Shown here: positions 28,642-37,057 of the stretch, piece by piece
Numbering within the stretch: the first letter of the stretch is position 1
How the letters are laid out: every line of letters begins with the position of its first letter
Source of the DNA: Frankia sp. AiPa1
GTDB taxonomy: Bacteria > Actinomycetota > Actinomycetes > Frankiales > Frankiaceae
NCBI RefSeq assembly: GCF_023243075.1
Contig: NZ_JALKFZ020000004.1
Span: 149,695-213,694, forward strand
Reading direction: 5' to 3'
Length of the DNA: 64,000 bases
Position numbers and translations under genes: made by a program
The notes under the pieces: generated by a model
What the model was told of the DNA's origin: nothing
The model's input: only the letters and a program-made list of their open reading frames with translations
The model's database searches: none

Positions 28642-28822
28642 GCGCCACACTCCGAACGGCGACGGGCGGCTGCGTGCCATCGCGTGTCCCGGGCCGTCGC
28701 CGGGCCGTCGGGCAGCCTGGCGGTGGATGGGCGGCGCAGTGTTTCGTGCTCGCGCCGCGGGATGTCACCGGACTGTGGTGGTGCGGCCGGCTCGGCTCCG
28801 ACGGGCAGCAGCGGGCAGTAGC

Positions 28823-30346
28823 GTGGCTACCGTGTCCTCGTCCTCGCCCCACGCTCCCGACCCGGTCGGCTCCGCCGCGGTGAGGTCGGCGCCCGCGGTC
28901 CCCTCTCCGACTCCGGCGGACTCCACCCCGTCCCATCCGGCATCGTCTCGGCCGGCCCCCGCTCAGCGGGCGTCGCCCCGGCCGGCGGTGCCCCTGCTGG
29001 CGTCGGCGTACCCGATCGAGCGGGCGCGGCTCGACAACGGGCTTCGTGTCCTGCTCGCGCCCGACCGGACGGCGCCGGTCGTGGCGGTGAGCGTGCACTA
29101 CGACGTCGGCTTTCGGTCGGAGCCCGAGGGGCGGACCGGTTTTGCGCACCTGTTCGAACACCTGATGTTCCAGGGCAGTGCCAACATCGGGAAGGCGGAG
29201 CATCCCAAGTACGTCCAGGCCGCCGGGGGAATCTTCAACGGTTCCACCCATCCGGACCACACGGACTACTACGAGCTGCTGCCGTCCGGCGCACTGGAAC
29301 TCGCTCTGTTCCTCGAGGCTGACCGGATGCGAAGCCCCAAGATCACACAGCAGAATCTTGAGAACCAGATCGCGGTCGTGCAGGAGGAGATCCGGGTCAA
29401 CGTTCTGAACCGGCCGTACGGCGGATTTCCCTGGATCAAGCTGCCCCCGGTCGCCTTCGACACGTTTCCCAACGCGCACAACGGTTACGGCGATTTCACC
29501 GAGCTTGCCGCGGCGAGCCTCGAGGATGCCGAGGACTTCTTCGACAAGTACTACGCGCCGGGCAACGCCGTGCTCACCATCGCCGGCGACTTCGATCCGG
29601 ATGAGGCGCTCACCTTCGTCGAGCGCTACTTTGGTGACATCCCCGCCCGTGACGTGCCGGCGCCGCGCAGTTTCGTCGAGCCTGTCCCGAGTACGGAACG
29701 CCGGGCGCGGATCACCGATGCGCTCGCCCCCCGCGCTGCGCTCGCCGTCGGCTACCGAGTTCCTGATCCGATCGCCGACCTGACCGGCTTCCTCGCCTAC
29801 TACCTGTTGGCCGACGTGCTCAGCGACGGGGATGCCAGCCGCCTCGAGCGCCGGCTTGTCCAGAAGGATCGGTCGGTGATCGCCGTGCGCACCTACCTCG
29901 GCACCTTTGGCAGCGCGTTCGAGCAGCGCGACCCGATGCTGTTCACCCTGGACGTCCGTCAGTCCGAGGACACCACCGCGGACGCCGTGCTCGCCGCCGT
30001 CGACGAGGAACTCACCCGCCTGGCCGACGACGGCCTGGTCGACGGCGAGCTGGAACGGGTGCAGGCGCGCGTCGCCTCCTCGCTGCTGCGCGAGGCCGAC
30101 GACGCCCTGAGCCGAGGCATGGCGATGGGCGTGCACGAGCTTCGCCGCGGCCGTCCGGAGCTGCTCAACGAGCTGCCGGGGGAACTGGCCGCCGTCACCG
30201 CCGAGGCTGTGGGCGCTGCCGCCGGCAGCCTGCTGACCCAGGGCCGCTCGGTCCTCGAGCTGCACGCTGGGGCCGCGTCCACCGCGGCGGCGCCGGCCGC
30301 GGCATCATCCACTGCGGCAGCCGCAACGACACCGGGAGCACCGTGA
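28823..30346 (+). CDS. M16 family zinc metallopeptidase, catalytic subunit
   Basis: The protein is 507 residues from a GTG at 28823 (GTG at 28832 is equally possible). After ~60 Ser/Pro/Ala-rich residues the pitrilysin-type domain begins (YPIERARLDNGLRVLLAPD). The inverted zinc motif HLFEH lies at 109-113, with the distal acidic residue in VVQEEIRVN. Two-domain M16B peptidases work as heterodimers with a second, inactive subunit, which is the next gene. The substrate is unknown; such pairs cleave small proteins or peptides. No clear signal peptide is seen. The stop overlaps the next start by 4 nt. Confidence 0.9.
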   Translation: MATVSSSSPHAPDPVGSAAVRSAPAVPSPTPADSTPSHPASSRPAPAQRASPRPAVPLLASAYPIERARLDNGLRVLLAPDRTAPVVAVSVHYDVGFRSEPEGRTGFAHLFEHLMFQGSANIGKAEHPKYVQAAGGIFNGSTHPDHTDYYELLPSGALELALFLEADRMRSPKITQQNLENQIAVVQEEIRVNVLNRPYGGFPWIKLPPVAFDTFPNAHNGYGDFTELAAASLEDAEDFFDKYYAPGNAVLTIAGDFDPDEALTFVERYFGDIPARDVPAPRSFVEPVPSTERRARITDALAPRAALAVGYRVPDPIADLTGFLAYYLLADVLSDGDASRLERRLVQKDRSVIAVRTYLGTFGSAFEQRDPMLFTLDVRQSEDTTADAVLAAVDEELTRLADDGLVDGELERVQARVASSLLREADDALSRGMAMGVHELRRGRPELLNELPGELAAVTAEAVGAAAGSLLTQGRSVLELHAGAASTAAAPAAASSTAAAATTPGAP

Positions 30347-31695
30347 CCTCGCCAGCCTCGCCCACGACGGCCTCCACGGCGGAGGTGGTCATTCCCGCCG
30401 TGCGGCCGTCCGAGCCGGCGCGGTTGCCGGTGGTCGCCGATCGCATGCTCGACAACGGGCTGCGGGTGCTTGTGGTCGAACGGTCCAGCGTGCCGCTCGT
30501 GGAGGTGCGCCTGAGGATCCCGTTCGCCGGCCATGGCGTGGAGCATCAGGCCCGAGCGGAGGTGCTGGCGGAGACGCTGTTCACCGGGTCCACCCGCTTT
30601 GACCGCACCCGATTGGCCATCGAGGTCCAGCGGCTCGGTGGCGCGCTGTCCACCGGCGTCGACAACGACCGGCTCACCGTCGGCGGCTCGGCGCTCGCGA
30701 GCAACCTCGAGCCGCTGTTGCAGATCCTGGCCGAGGTGCTGCTCGGCGCCACCTACCCGCCCGACGAGGTGGCCGGCGAACGCGACCGGATCGTCGAGGA
30801 CACCGCGGTCGCCCGCAGCCAGCCCGCGGTGATCGCCCGGGAGGCGCTGCTCGCCCGCGTCTTCGGCGACCATCCGTACGCCACCGGCATTCCCGACCCG
30901 GACGTCGTCGCGGCTGTCGGCGCCGACGACGTGCGCGCCCTGCACGCGCGGCGGGTCTCCCCGGTCGGCGCCATCCTCACCCTCGTCGGCGACGTGACCG
31001 CCGAGCGGGCGTTCACCGCGGTGAACGCCGCCCTCGGCGCCTGGGCCGGCGAGGCCTCCCAGCGCGCCGCGGCGCTCCCGGCGGTCAGCCCCGGGCCGGT
31101 TCTCATCGTTGACCGTCCCGGCGCCGTGCAGACGAACATTCGCCTCGGCGGGGCAGCCCTGGATCGCAGGGCCCTCGGCGCGCCGGCCCAGCGGCTCGCC
31201 AACACGATCTTCGGCGGCTACTTCAGTTCCCGGTTGGTCGACAACATCCGCGAGGACAAGGGTTACACCTACTCGCCGCGCAGCTCCATCGACCACTATC
31301 AGGCCGGTTCCCGGCTCACCATCGCCGCGGACGTCGCCACCGAGGTCACCGGCCCGGCACTGCTGGAGATCTGGTACGAGCTCGGTCGGATGGCGCTGCT
31401 CGCGCCCAGCCAGCAGGAGCTGGACGCGGCCCGCCAGTACGCCGTGGGCACGCTCGCGCTCGGCAGCGCCACCGCGGCGGGCCTCGCCTCCACGTTGTCG
31501 GCGCTGGCCAGCGCGGGCATCGGCGTGGAATACCTGCGCGATCATCCGCGGGCCCTGGCCGACGTGTCCCTCGCTGACGTCCAGGCCGCCGCGTCCGATC
31601 TGTTCGCCCCTACCTGTCTGGTGACGGTCCTCGTCGGAGACCGGCAGAAGATCGCCCGTGCGGTCGAGGACCTCCTGCAGGTCACGCCGGACTAG
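30343..31695 (+). CDS. M16 family peptidase, non-catalytic partner subunit
   Basis: The 450-residue protein is paralogous to the preceding gene (MLDNGLRVLVVERSSVPLVEVRLRIPF) but the zinc motif HxxEH is absent: the equivalent region reads HGVEHQARAEVLAETLFTGS. It keeps the substrate-gripping segment SSRLVDNIREDKGYTYSPRSS that distinguishes the partner subunit in M16B heterodimers. The pair therefore probably forms one active enzyme. Start GTG 30343 lies in the preceding stop. A strong hairpin follows its stop. Confidence 0.9.
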   Translation: MTSPASPTTASTAEVVIPAVRPSEPARLPVVADRMLDNGLRVLVVERSSVPLVEVRLRIPFAGHGVEHQARAEVLAETLFTGSTRFDRTRLAIEVQRLGGALSTGVDNDRLTVGGSALASNLEPLLQILAEVLLGATYPPDEVAGERDRIVEDTAVARSQPAVIAREALLARVFGDHPYATGIPDPDVVAAVGADDVRALHARRVSPVGAILTLVGDVTAERAFTAVNAALGAWAGEASQRAAALPAVSPGPVLIVDRPGAVQTNIRLGGAALDRRALGAPAQRLANTIFGGYFSSRLVDNIREDKGYTYSPRSSIDHYQAGSRLTIAADVATEVTGPALLEIWYELGRMALLAPSQQELDAARQYAVGTLALGSATAAGLASTLSALASAGIGVEYLRDHPRALADVSLADVQAAASDLFAPTCLVTVLVGDRQKIARAVEDLLQVTPD

Positions 31696-31703
31696 CGGGT
31701 CCC

Positions 31704-31750
31704 TCCAGTCTGGACGGGCCGCCCACCCGCGCCGGCCCGTCCAGACTGGA
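31704..31750. terminator. 18-bp-stem bidirectional terminator
   Basis: TCCAGTCTGGACGGGCCG (31704-31721) is perfectly complementary to CGGCCCGTCCAGACTGGA (31733-31750) with an 11-nt loop. It lies 9 nt after the M16 gene and 29 nt from the end of the convergent GAF-ANTAR gene, so it can stop transcription from both sides. Confidence 0.75.
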
Positions 31751-31778
31751 CGCCTTGATCCGGGTTCGTCCGTCGCCG

Positions 31779-33611
31779 TCAGTGACGGCTGGACGTGGAC
31801 CGGGGCGGTGCGGGTCGGGGCGCGCCACCGCCGGGCCCCGAAGCCGGCCCGGGTGGACCGCTGGGGGCTGCGCCGCCCGGGCCCGCCGATGGCGCGCCGG
31901 CCGGCCCCGAGGACAGTCCGCTCCCCGGCCCGGCGGACGCACCGCCTGCACCGCCTGCACCGCGCGGGCTGCCTGACGGGGCGCCACCCGGCGTACCGAC
32001 CACCCCGCCACCGCCACCCGTGCCACCTCGCCCGCCGAGTTCACCGGGCAGGGCCACGCGCGGGTCGCCGACCGAGTCGACGACCTGCCGGGCCAGGTCA
32101 TGCACCCGACGACCCATGCCGCGGGCGGTGCGCCGCAGCCGCTCGAACGCCTCTCGTGGACGGATCTGGTTGCGCTCGGCCAGAACCCCGATCGCCTGCT
32201 CGACGACAACCCGGGAGGCCAGCGCGTGTTCGAGCTGGACGACCGACAGCCGTAGCTGCTCGATCTCGCTGAGGTCGCGTTCGGCGCGTCGCGGCCGTCC
32301 CGGCGGCGCGAGATCGTCGGCGAGCAGATCGGCGAGCACCATCGCGGACAGCAGATCGCCGACCGGCCGGACCTCGGGACCCGGTCCTTCGACCACCCAC
32401 CCGGCGGAGGTTCGCCGCAGCCGCATGTCCGCGCCGGGCTGGCGGGCAGCCGCCGTGATCGCGGCAGCCGCCGCGGCGTTCGACCCTCGGTTCGCGCCGG
32501 ACGAGGGCCCGCCGGGTCCCGCGGTACCCCCACTCGGAACGGCTGGCTGTCCCGGTCGTGGTGGCCCGGGACGCACCGCCCGCGCGACCGTCTGTGGCGT
32601 CGGGGTCCGCCCAGGTCGTGGGGGCGTGGGGCGCGACGTGGCCGATCCCCGACCCGCGGCACCCGCTGGCACCCGTCCGGCCGGGGGAGAACCGGCCGGC
32701 GCCGACACCTCGGACCCGTTCGCGGGTCCGCCCCGTGCCGGTTCCGTGGGCACGCCTGCCGTGGACGGGTCGCCCGCCGCCTGGGACACCCGCGTGGGGG
32801 CCCCCACCCCCGACTGGCCACCCGTCCGAACCACCTCCCCACTACCGTGCGGCGTCGCCTGCACCGTCCGCGTCGCCTCCGGCACGGTGACCTCCGCGGA
32901 TGTCGCATCCGGTGGCGCTGTCCGGGGCGCACCCGACGTCGGTGCCGGTGGCGGCTCCGGCGGTGCCGCTGGTGCTCCCGCCTCGAGCGGGGTCGGTGGC
33001 GAGGGCGGCTGCGCCGGGGATTCACCGGGCGGCGACGCGCCGCCCGCAGGTGCACCCGGTGGTGGCCCGTTTGGCGAGTCGGCGGGCGGGGGCGTCGAGC
33101 CCTGTGGGGATGGTGCGCCCTGGGGGGGGCTCGGCACCTGACCAGATGCGGCCAGCCCGTCGGCAATCCCGCGGATCAGGGCACGATTCTCTGCGGTCAC
33201 GGGTACCTCGCCGTGGTCCAGGCTGACGAGAACGCCGAGCAGTTGGCCATCTGTATGCAGCACCGGCGTCGCGAGATAACTGCGCACCTCCAGCAGGCGA
33301 TGCTCCGCGGTGTCGGCGACCGGATGCCCCGGATCGACGCTGGACGCCGCCGCCGGCGCACCGTCGAGCATGCGGGCGATGATGCTCTCCGCACGGGGAT
33401 AGTTGGTTCCCACGTCCAGACCGGCGAAGGATCCCGCCACCCGGAGATAGCCCACAGTCGTCGTAGAAACCACGACGAAACAGGCTGCCTCCATCCGGTC
33501 CAGGGCGTGAACGGCCCGCAGCGCGGCATCGATGGTGCTCCACGCCTGTTCTGAAGGTACTGACGACACAGGCCGAACTCTCCCACAAACTTCACGGGCA
33601 GTGACGGACAC
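31779..33611 (-). CDS. GAF and ANTAR domain regulator with very long Pro/Gly/Ala linker
   Basis: The 610-residue protein has an N-terminal GAF-like sensor at about 15-155 (VHALDRMEAACFVVV, LATPVLHTDGQLLGVLVSLDHG), then ~220 residues almost entirely Pro/Gly/Ala/Thr/Ser. A short folded segment follows (MRLRRTSAGWVVEGPGPEVR), then an ANTAR RNA-binding domain (ASRVVVEQAIGVLAERNQ, PREAFERLRRTARGMGRRVH). ANTAR proteins act as antiterminators by binding paired RNA hairpins. The last ~90 residues are again low-complexity. The sensed signal is unknown. The start is uncertain; a GTG before SSVPSEQAWS is an alternative. The gene converges on the M16 pair. Confidence 0.85.
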   Translation of the reverse strand: MSVTAREVCGRVRPVSSVPSEQAWSTIDAALRAVHALDRMEAACFVVVSTTTVGYLRVAGSFAGLDVGTNYPRAESIIARMLDGAPAAASSVDPGHPVADTAEHRLLEVRSYLATPVLHTDGQLLGVLVSLDHGEVPVTAENRALIRGIADGLAASGQVPSPPQGAPSPQGSTPPPADSPNGPPPGAPAGGASPPGESPAQPPSPPTPLEAGAPAAPPEPPPAPTSGAPRTAPPDATSAEVTVPEATRTVQATPHGSGEVVRTGGQSGVGAPTRVSQAAGDPSTAGVPTEPARGGPANGSEVSAPAGSPPAGRVPAGAAGRGSATSRPTPPRPGRTPTPQTVARAVRPGPPRPGQPAVPSGGTAGPGGPSSGANRGSNAAAAAAITAAARQPGADMRLRRTSAGWVVEGPGPEVRPVGDLLSAMVLADLLADDLAPPGRPRRAERDLSEIEQLRLSVVQLEHALASRVVVEQAIGVLAERNQIRPREAFERLRRTARGMGRRVHDLARQVVDSVGDPRVALPGELGGRGGTGGGGGVVGTPGGAPSGSPRGAGGAGGASAGPGSGLSSGPAGAPSAGPGGAAPSGPPGPASGPGGGAPRPAPPRSTSSRH

Positions 33612-33682
33612 CGTCCCACGAGCCGGCCGCGTGTGCGGTGGGAAGGTAAGAACTCCCGGGATGTCGTTGCTCTACGTATCCG

Positions 33683-33922
33683 TTATGCGGCAGAAGTGAC
33701 CTTCTCGGTGACCTGGCGGAGGCTCGGGTTCGTCATCACGGTGCCATCGGGAAAGAGCACAGTCGGTACGGTCGCGTTCCCGTTGTTCGCATCGCGGACA
33801 AGTTGCTCTGCTGTCGGGTCGTTCTCGATATCGATGGTCGTGTACTCCACGCCGGCGCGGTCGAGTTGGCTCTTCAGCCGAACGCAGTAGCCGCACCAGG
33901 AAGTCGTGTAGATCGTGAGCAC
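33683..33922 (-). CDS. mrx1: Mycoredoxin-1
   Basis: The 79-residue glutaredoxin-fold protein begins with GTG and LTIYTTSWCGYCVRLKSQLD; the redox pair is Cys10-Gly-Tyr-Cys13, and VPTVLFPDG carries the cis-proline loop. Mycoredoxin reduces mixed disulfides between proteins and mycothiol, the actinobacterial thiol buffer. GGAGG lies 6 nt before the GTG at 33922. It is divergent from uvrD2 with 95 bp between starts, the same arrangement as Rv3198A/uvrD2 in Mycobacterium tuberculosis. A near-consensus SigR promoter lies upstream, and sigR-rsrA is at the right end of the window. Confidence 0.93.
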   Translation of the reverse strand: MLTIYTTSWCGYCVRLKSQLDRAGVEYTTIDIENDPTAEQLVRDANNGNATVPTVLFPDGTVMTNPSLRQVTEKVTSAA

Positions 33923-33961
33923 GAATGGCCTCCAAGTCACCGGGACGCTGGCGGTCGCTGC

Positions 33962-33987
33962 AACAGTGTGGCGGCGCCATCCCTTCC
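33962..33987 (-). promoter_or_regulatory. Candidate SigR/SigH-type promoter of mrx1
   Basis: Read on the minus strand, GGAAG (33987-33983) and GTT (33964-33962) are separated by exactly 18 nt. The established SigR consensus is GGAAT-N18-GTT, so only one base differs. Transcription would start around 33955, giving a short leader containing the mrx1 ribosome binding site. Confidence 0.5.
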
Positions 33988-34017
33988 CGCGCCATACCGG
34001 TACTACCGTGTCGAGGG

Positions 34018-36345
34018 ATGTCCGTACCCACCGCCCCGACGCCCGCGCCCGCTGCCGGCGCTTCGCCCGCGGCAGGCCCGTCCCCGGTCGCACCCGCCTC
34101 GGCGATCGTCCTGTCGCCCGCCGACGAAGGCCCGGATCTGCTGGCGATGCTGGACCCGGAGCAGCGGGCCGCCGCGGATGCACCGATTGGCCCAGTCTGC
34201 ATCCTTGCCGGAGCCGGTACGGGCAAGACACGCACGATCACCCACAGAATCGCGCACATGGTCGTGGATCGCGCGGTTGCGCCCGATCAGATCCTCGCGG
34301 TGAGCTTCACCACCCGGGCGGCCGGTGAGCTGCGCGGCCGGCTGCGGGCGATGGGCGTGCCCGGCGTGCAGGCGCGGACGTTCCATTCGGCGGCGCTGCG
34401 CCAGCTGCAGTACTTCTGGCCGACGGTGGCCGGCGGACCGCTGCCCCGGCTGGAGTCCAGCAAGATCCCGAATATGGCTCGGGCGGCCGGACGGCTGGGA
34501 CTGCGACCCGACCGGCCGGAACTGCGGGACCTGACCGCCGAGGTCGAATGGGCGAAGGTCACGCTGGTCACCCCCGAGGACTATGCGCGCCTGGCCCCGG
34601 CGGCGGGCCGCGAGACCACCATGACGGCGCAGACCGTCGGGCGTCTCTACGGCGCCTACGAGGAGGTCAAGCGGGAGGCCGGCGTCCTGGACATGGAGGA
34701 TCTGCTGCTGCTGACCGCGGCCGTGATCGAGGAGCACGGCTGGGTGGCCGGTGAGATCCGCTCGCGCTATCGGCATTTCGTCGTCGATGAGTACCAGGAC
34801 GTCAACCTGCTGCAGCAGCGGGTGCTTGACGCCTGGCTCGGGGACCGTGACAGCCTGTGCGTCGTTGGTGACCCACATCAGACGATCTACTCGTTCGCCG
34901 GGGCCTCCCCGCGATATCTGCTCGAGTTCCCGCGCCGCTATCCACAGGCGACCCTCGTCCGGCTGGTGCGCGACTACCGTTCGACCCCCCAGATCGTGGG
35001 ACTCGCCAACCGGCTGGTGACGGCCGGGCCGCGGGCCGAGCTCATCGCCGTCCCCCCGGCCGGCCCCGCACCGGTCTGGCTCGAGTGCGACACCGAGGCG
35101 GACGAGGCGAGCGCCGTCACTGGACGCATCCGCGCTCTGCTCGCCCGCGGCACGCCGGCCAGCCGTATCGCCGTGCTGTACCGGACGAACGCCCAGTCCG
35201 AGGCGTATGAGACGGCCATCGGCGGCGCCGGTATCGCCTATCTGCTGCGCGGTGGGGAGAAGTTCTTCGCCCGTCCCGAGGTCGTCACGGCGATGCGGCT
35301 GTTGCGGGCCGCCGTGCGTTCCGCCGACACCGACCGGCCCGCCGGGCTCGCCGACACCGTCGCGGACGTCCTCGGGGCTCTGCAGTGGTATCCCCACACC
35401 CCCGCGGCCGGCCCCGGCGCCGAACGAGAGCGGTGGGAGAACCTCGCCGCCCTGCACCGCCTCGCGGAGGATCTCGCCGCGCGGGTCCCTGAGGCCGGCC
35501 TCGAGGAGTTCGTCGACGAACTGGCCGACCGGGCCACCCATGAGCATCTGCCCACGGTCGAAGGGGTGACCCTGTCCACCCTGCACGCGGCGAAAGGCCT
35601 GGAATGGGATGCCGTCTTCCTCGTCGGCCTGACTGAGGGCACTCTGCCGCTGGTCCACGCTCGCACCGCCGAGCAGGTCGAAGAGGAGCGCCGCCTGCTG
35701 TATGTCGGGGTCACTCGGGCCCGCACCCACCTGGTCCTGTCGTGGTCGCTGGCCCGCACCGAGGGCGCCCGGGTACGACGGCCGTCCCGCTTCCTCGAGG
35801 ATCTACGGCCGCCTCGCCGGGGCGGCCGTCCGTCCGGTTCCAGGCCCGGCTCTGGTCCCGGGTCTGGCATCGGTTCCGACGGCCGAGGCGGTGTACGGGG
35901 GAGCGGCGGGTCCGTTGGTGGCCGTGGAAACCACCATCACGGCGCCGACGGTGCGGGCACTGACGGTGCGGGTGCTGACGGCGCGCAAGAGGCGGACCGG
36001 GCAGGGCGTGGTCCTGGCCGGGGGCGTTCCGCGGTGCGCTGCCGGGTGTGTGGCCAGGCGCTCACCGGCGCGCCGGCGCGGGCCGGACGGTGCGCGGACT
36101 GTCCCGCCGACGTCGACGCCGAACTGTATGAACGCCTGCGTACCTGGCGTGCTGCCGCGGCGAAGGACGCTCGCCTGCCGGTCTTCGTGATCATTACCGA
36201 CGCGACGATGCGCGCGATCGCCGAATGCCGGCCCGGCTCGGTCGCCGAGCTGGTGCGCATCCCCGGGATCGGCCAGGCCAAGCTCGACCGCTACGGAGCG
36301 GCCGTGCTGGCCCTGGTCGCCGGCCGCACCCCGCCATCCCCCTGA
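34018..36345 (+). CDS. uvrD2: UvrD2-type ATP-dependent DNA helicase with HRDC domain
   Basis: The 775-residue superfamily 1 helicase has Walker A GAGTGKT (64-70), FVVDEYQDVN, VVGDPHQTIYSFAGA, STLHAAKGLEWDAVF and YVGVTRARTHL. After a ~70-residue Gly/Arg/Asp-rich linker comes a four-cysteine motif (C675, C678, C692, C695; CRVC...CADC) and an HRDC domain (FVIITDATMRAIAECRPG, IPGIGQAKLDRYG). This is the mycobacterial UvrD2 layout, in which the cysteine motif couples the HRDC domain to the motor. UvrD2 is a 3'-5' helicase, essential in M. tuberculosis. ATG 34018 is chosen because the sequence upstream belongs to the shared promoter region. Confidence 0.93.
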   Translation: MSVPTAPTPAPAAGASPAAGPSPVAPASAIVLSPADEGPDLLAMLDPEQRAAADAPIGPVCILAGAGTGKTRTITHRIAHMVVDRAVAPDQILAVSFTTRAAGELRGRLRAMGVPGVQARTFHSAALRQLQYFWPTVAGGPLPRLESSKIPNMARAAGRLGLRPDRPELRDLTAEVEWAKVTLVTPEDYARLAPAAGRETTMTAQTVGRLYGAYEEVKREAGVLDMEDLLLLTAAVIEEHGWVAGEIRSRYRHFVVDEYQDVNLLQQRVLDAWLGDRDSLCVVGDPHQTIYSFAGASPRYLLEFPRRYPQATLVRLVRDYRSTPQIVGLANRLVTAGPRAELIAVPPAGPAPVWLECDTEADEASAVTGRIRALLARGTPASRIAVLYRTNAQSEAYETAIGGAGIAYLLRGGEKFFARPEVVTAMRLLRAAVRSADTDRPAGLADTVADVLGALQWYPHTPAAGPGAERERWENLAALHRLAEDLAARVPEAGLEEFVDELADRATHEHLPTVEGVTLSTLHAAKGLEWDAVFLVGLTEGTLPLVHARTAEQVEEERRLLYVGVTRARTHLVLSWSLARTEGARVRRPSRFLEDLRPPRRGGRPSGSRPGSGPGSGIGSDGRGGVRGSGGSVGGRGNHHHGADGAGTDGAGADGAQEADRAGRGPGRGRSAVRCRVCGQALTGAPARAGRCADCPADVDAELYERLRTWRAAAAKDARLPVFVIITDATMRAIAECRPGSVAELVRIPGIGQAKLDRYGAAVLALVAGRTPPSP

Positions 36346-36404
36346 TTCCGGGGCCGGGCTCTACGCGCGCCGTGCCGTGACATCCTGTGTCCGGCACGCG
36401 ACAG

Positions 36405-36443
36405 AGAAAATACGTTGAGGTTCTCGCGAAGGCCTTCTACCGT
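36405..36443 (+). promoter_or_regulatory. Candidate WhiB7-responsive whiB7 promoter
   Basis: TTGAGG (36415-36420) and TACCGT (36438-36443) are 17 nt apart, with the AT-rich block GAAAATA ending 2 nt before the -35. WhiB7-dependent promoters characteristically carry an AT-rich patch immediately upstream of the -35, which the AT-hook contacts. Transcription from here would give a leader of about 600 nt before whiB7. The promoter role is inferred. Confidence 0.5.
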
Positions 36444-36518
36444 TACCCACGACGCCCTACAGACGCCGAGTGGATGCCATGCGCCACCGGCCCTCCGGAG
36501 AATCGAGGTGATCTCGCA

Positions 36519-36947
36519 GTGGTGAACGCTCTGATGGACGGAGTGGGCCGCGAGGTCGTCGGTCTCCGGGGTCTCCCAGCGGCCTCCGGTGCTACCAGTC
36601 CGGCCGTCTGCGTCACCGTTTTGGCCGCCTTTGCCGAGGCCCGTGTGGATGCGAAATCCGCGGTTGTCGGCGGTACCGTCGCGCCGTCTGTCCGCTTTCG
36701 GAATACCGGCATGTCTGGCATGACCGCGCGTGGCGTCGCTGCGCAATGGTCGCCGGAGCTCGCCGGCCAGCCGATGCGGGTCGCGCTGCCCATCGTCCGG
36801 CCGTCCACAGGTCAGCTGTCTGCCGCGAAGTCGTATGCCGCAGCGTTGCTCGCTGCCGTTGCTTCGGCACCCGCGGATGCCTACGGCCTGCCGTCCACGC
36901 ATCGTCACCTCATGTCTGGATCCGTCCTCGATCCGCTCCCGGGCTAA
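36519..36947 (+). CDS. Possible leader ORF upstream of whiB7
   Basis: A 142-codon frame from GTG (36519, or 36522) to 36947 follows GGAG/GAGG sequences and ends 20 nt before the attenuator-like hairpin. Codon use is moderately coding-like. The product (VNALMDGVGREVVGLRGLPA at its start) matches no family I know. A nested start at 36912 would give an 11-residue peptide ending LDPLPG. Known whiB7 leaders contain a short upstream ORF whose stalled translation prevents termination; whether this frame, a shorter one, or neither is translated is unclear. Confidence 0.35.
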   Translation: MVNALMDGVGREVVGLRGLPAASGATSPAVCVTVLAAFAEARVDAKSAVVGGTVAPSVRFRNTGMSGMTARGVAAQWSPELAGQPMRVALPIVRPSTGQLSAAKSYAAALLAAVASAPADAYGLPSTHRHLMSGSVLDPLPG

Positions 36948-36967
36948 CCGCTCCGGAGCCGACGCGA

Positions 36968-36997
36968 GAGCCGCGATCCCCATGGGGATCGCGGCTC
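36968..36997 (+). terminator. Attenuator-like hairpin in the whiB7 leader
   Basis: A perfect 30-nt palindrome, arms GAGCCGCGATCCCC and GGGGATCGCGGCTC around AT, is followed directly by TTTGTCGTTT. It has the look of an intrinsic terminator yet lies 60 nt before the whiB7 start, as expected for transcriptional attenuation of whiB7. Confidence 0.7.
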
Positions 36998-37057
36998 TTT
37001 GTCGTTTCGCTTCCTTCCATCCGCTCGAAGCCCAACCGTGTCGGAGGTGACACCCCG

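Noticed and set aside
26764..28821. 685-codon plus-strand frame
   Set aside because: Antisense to the PucR-type regulator, whose HTH and codon pattern are clear.
31795..33141. 448-codon plus-strand Pro/Gly/Ala-rich frame
   Set aside because: It mirrors the low-complexity linker of the GAF-ANTAR gene; simple-sequence DNA stays open on both strands.
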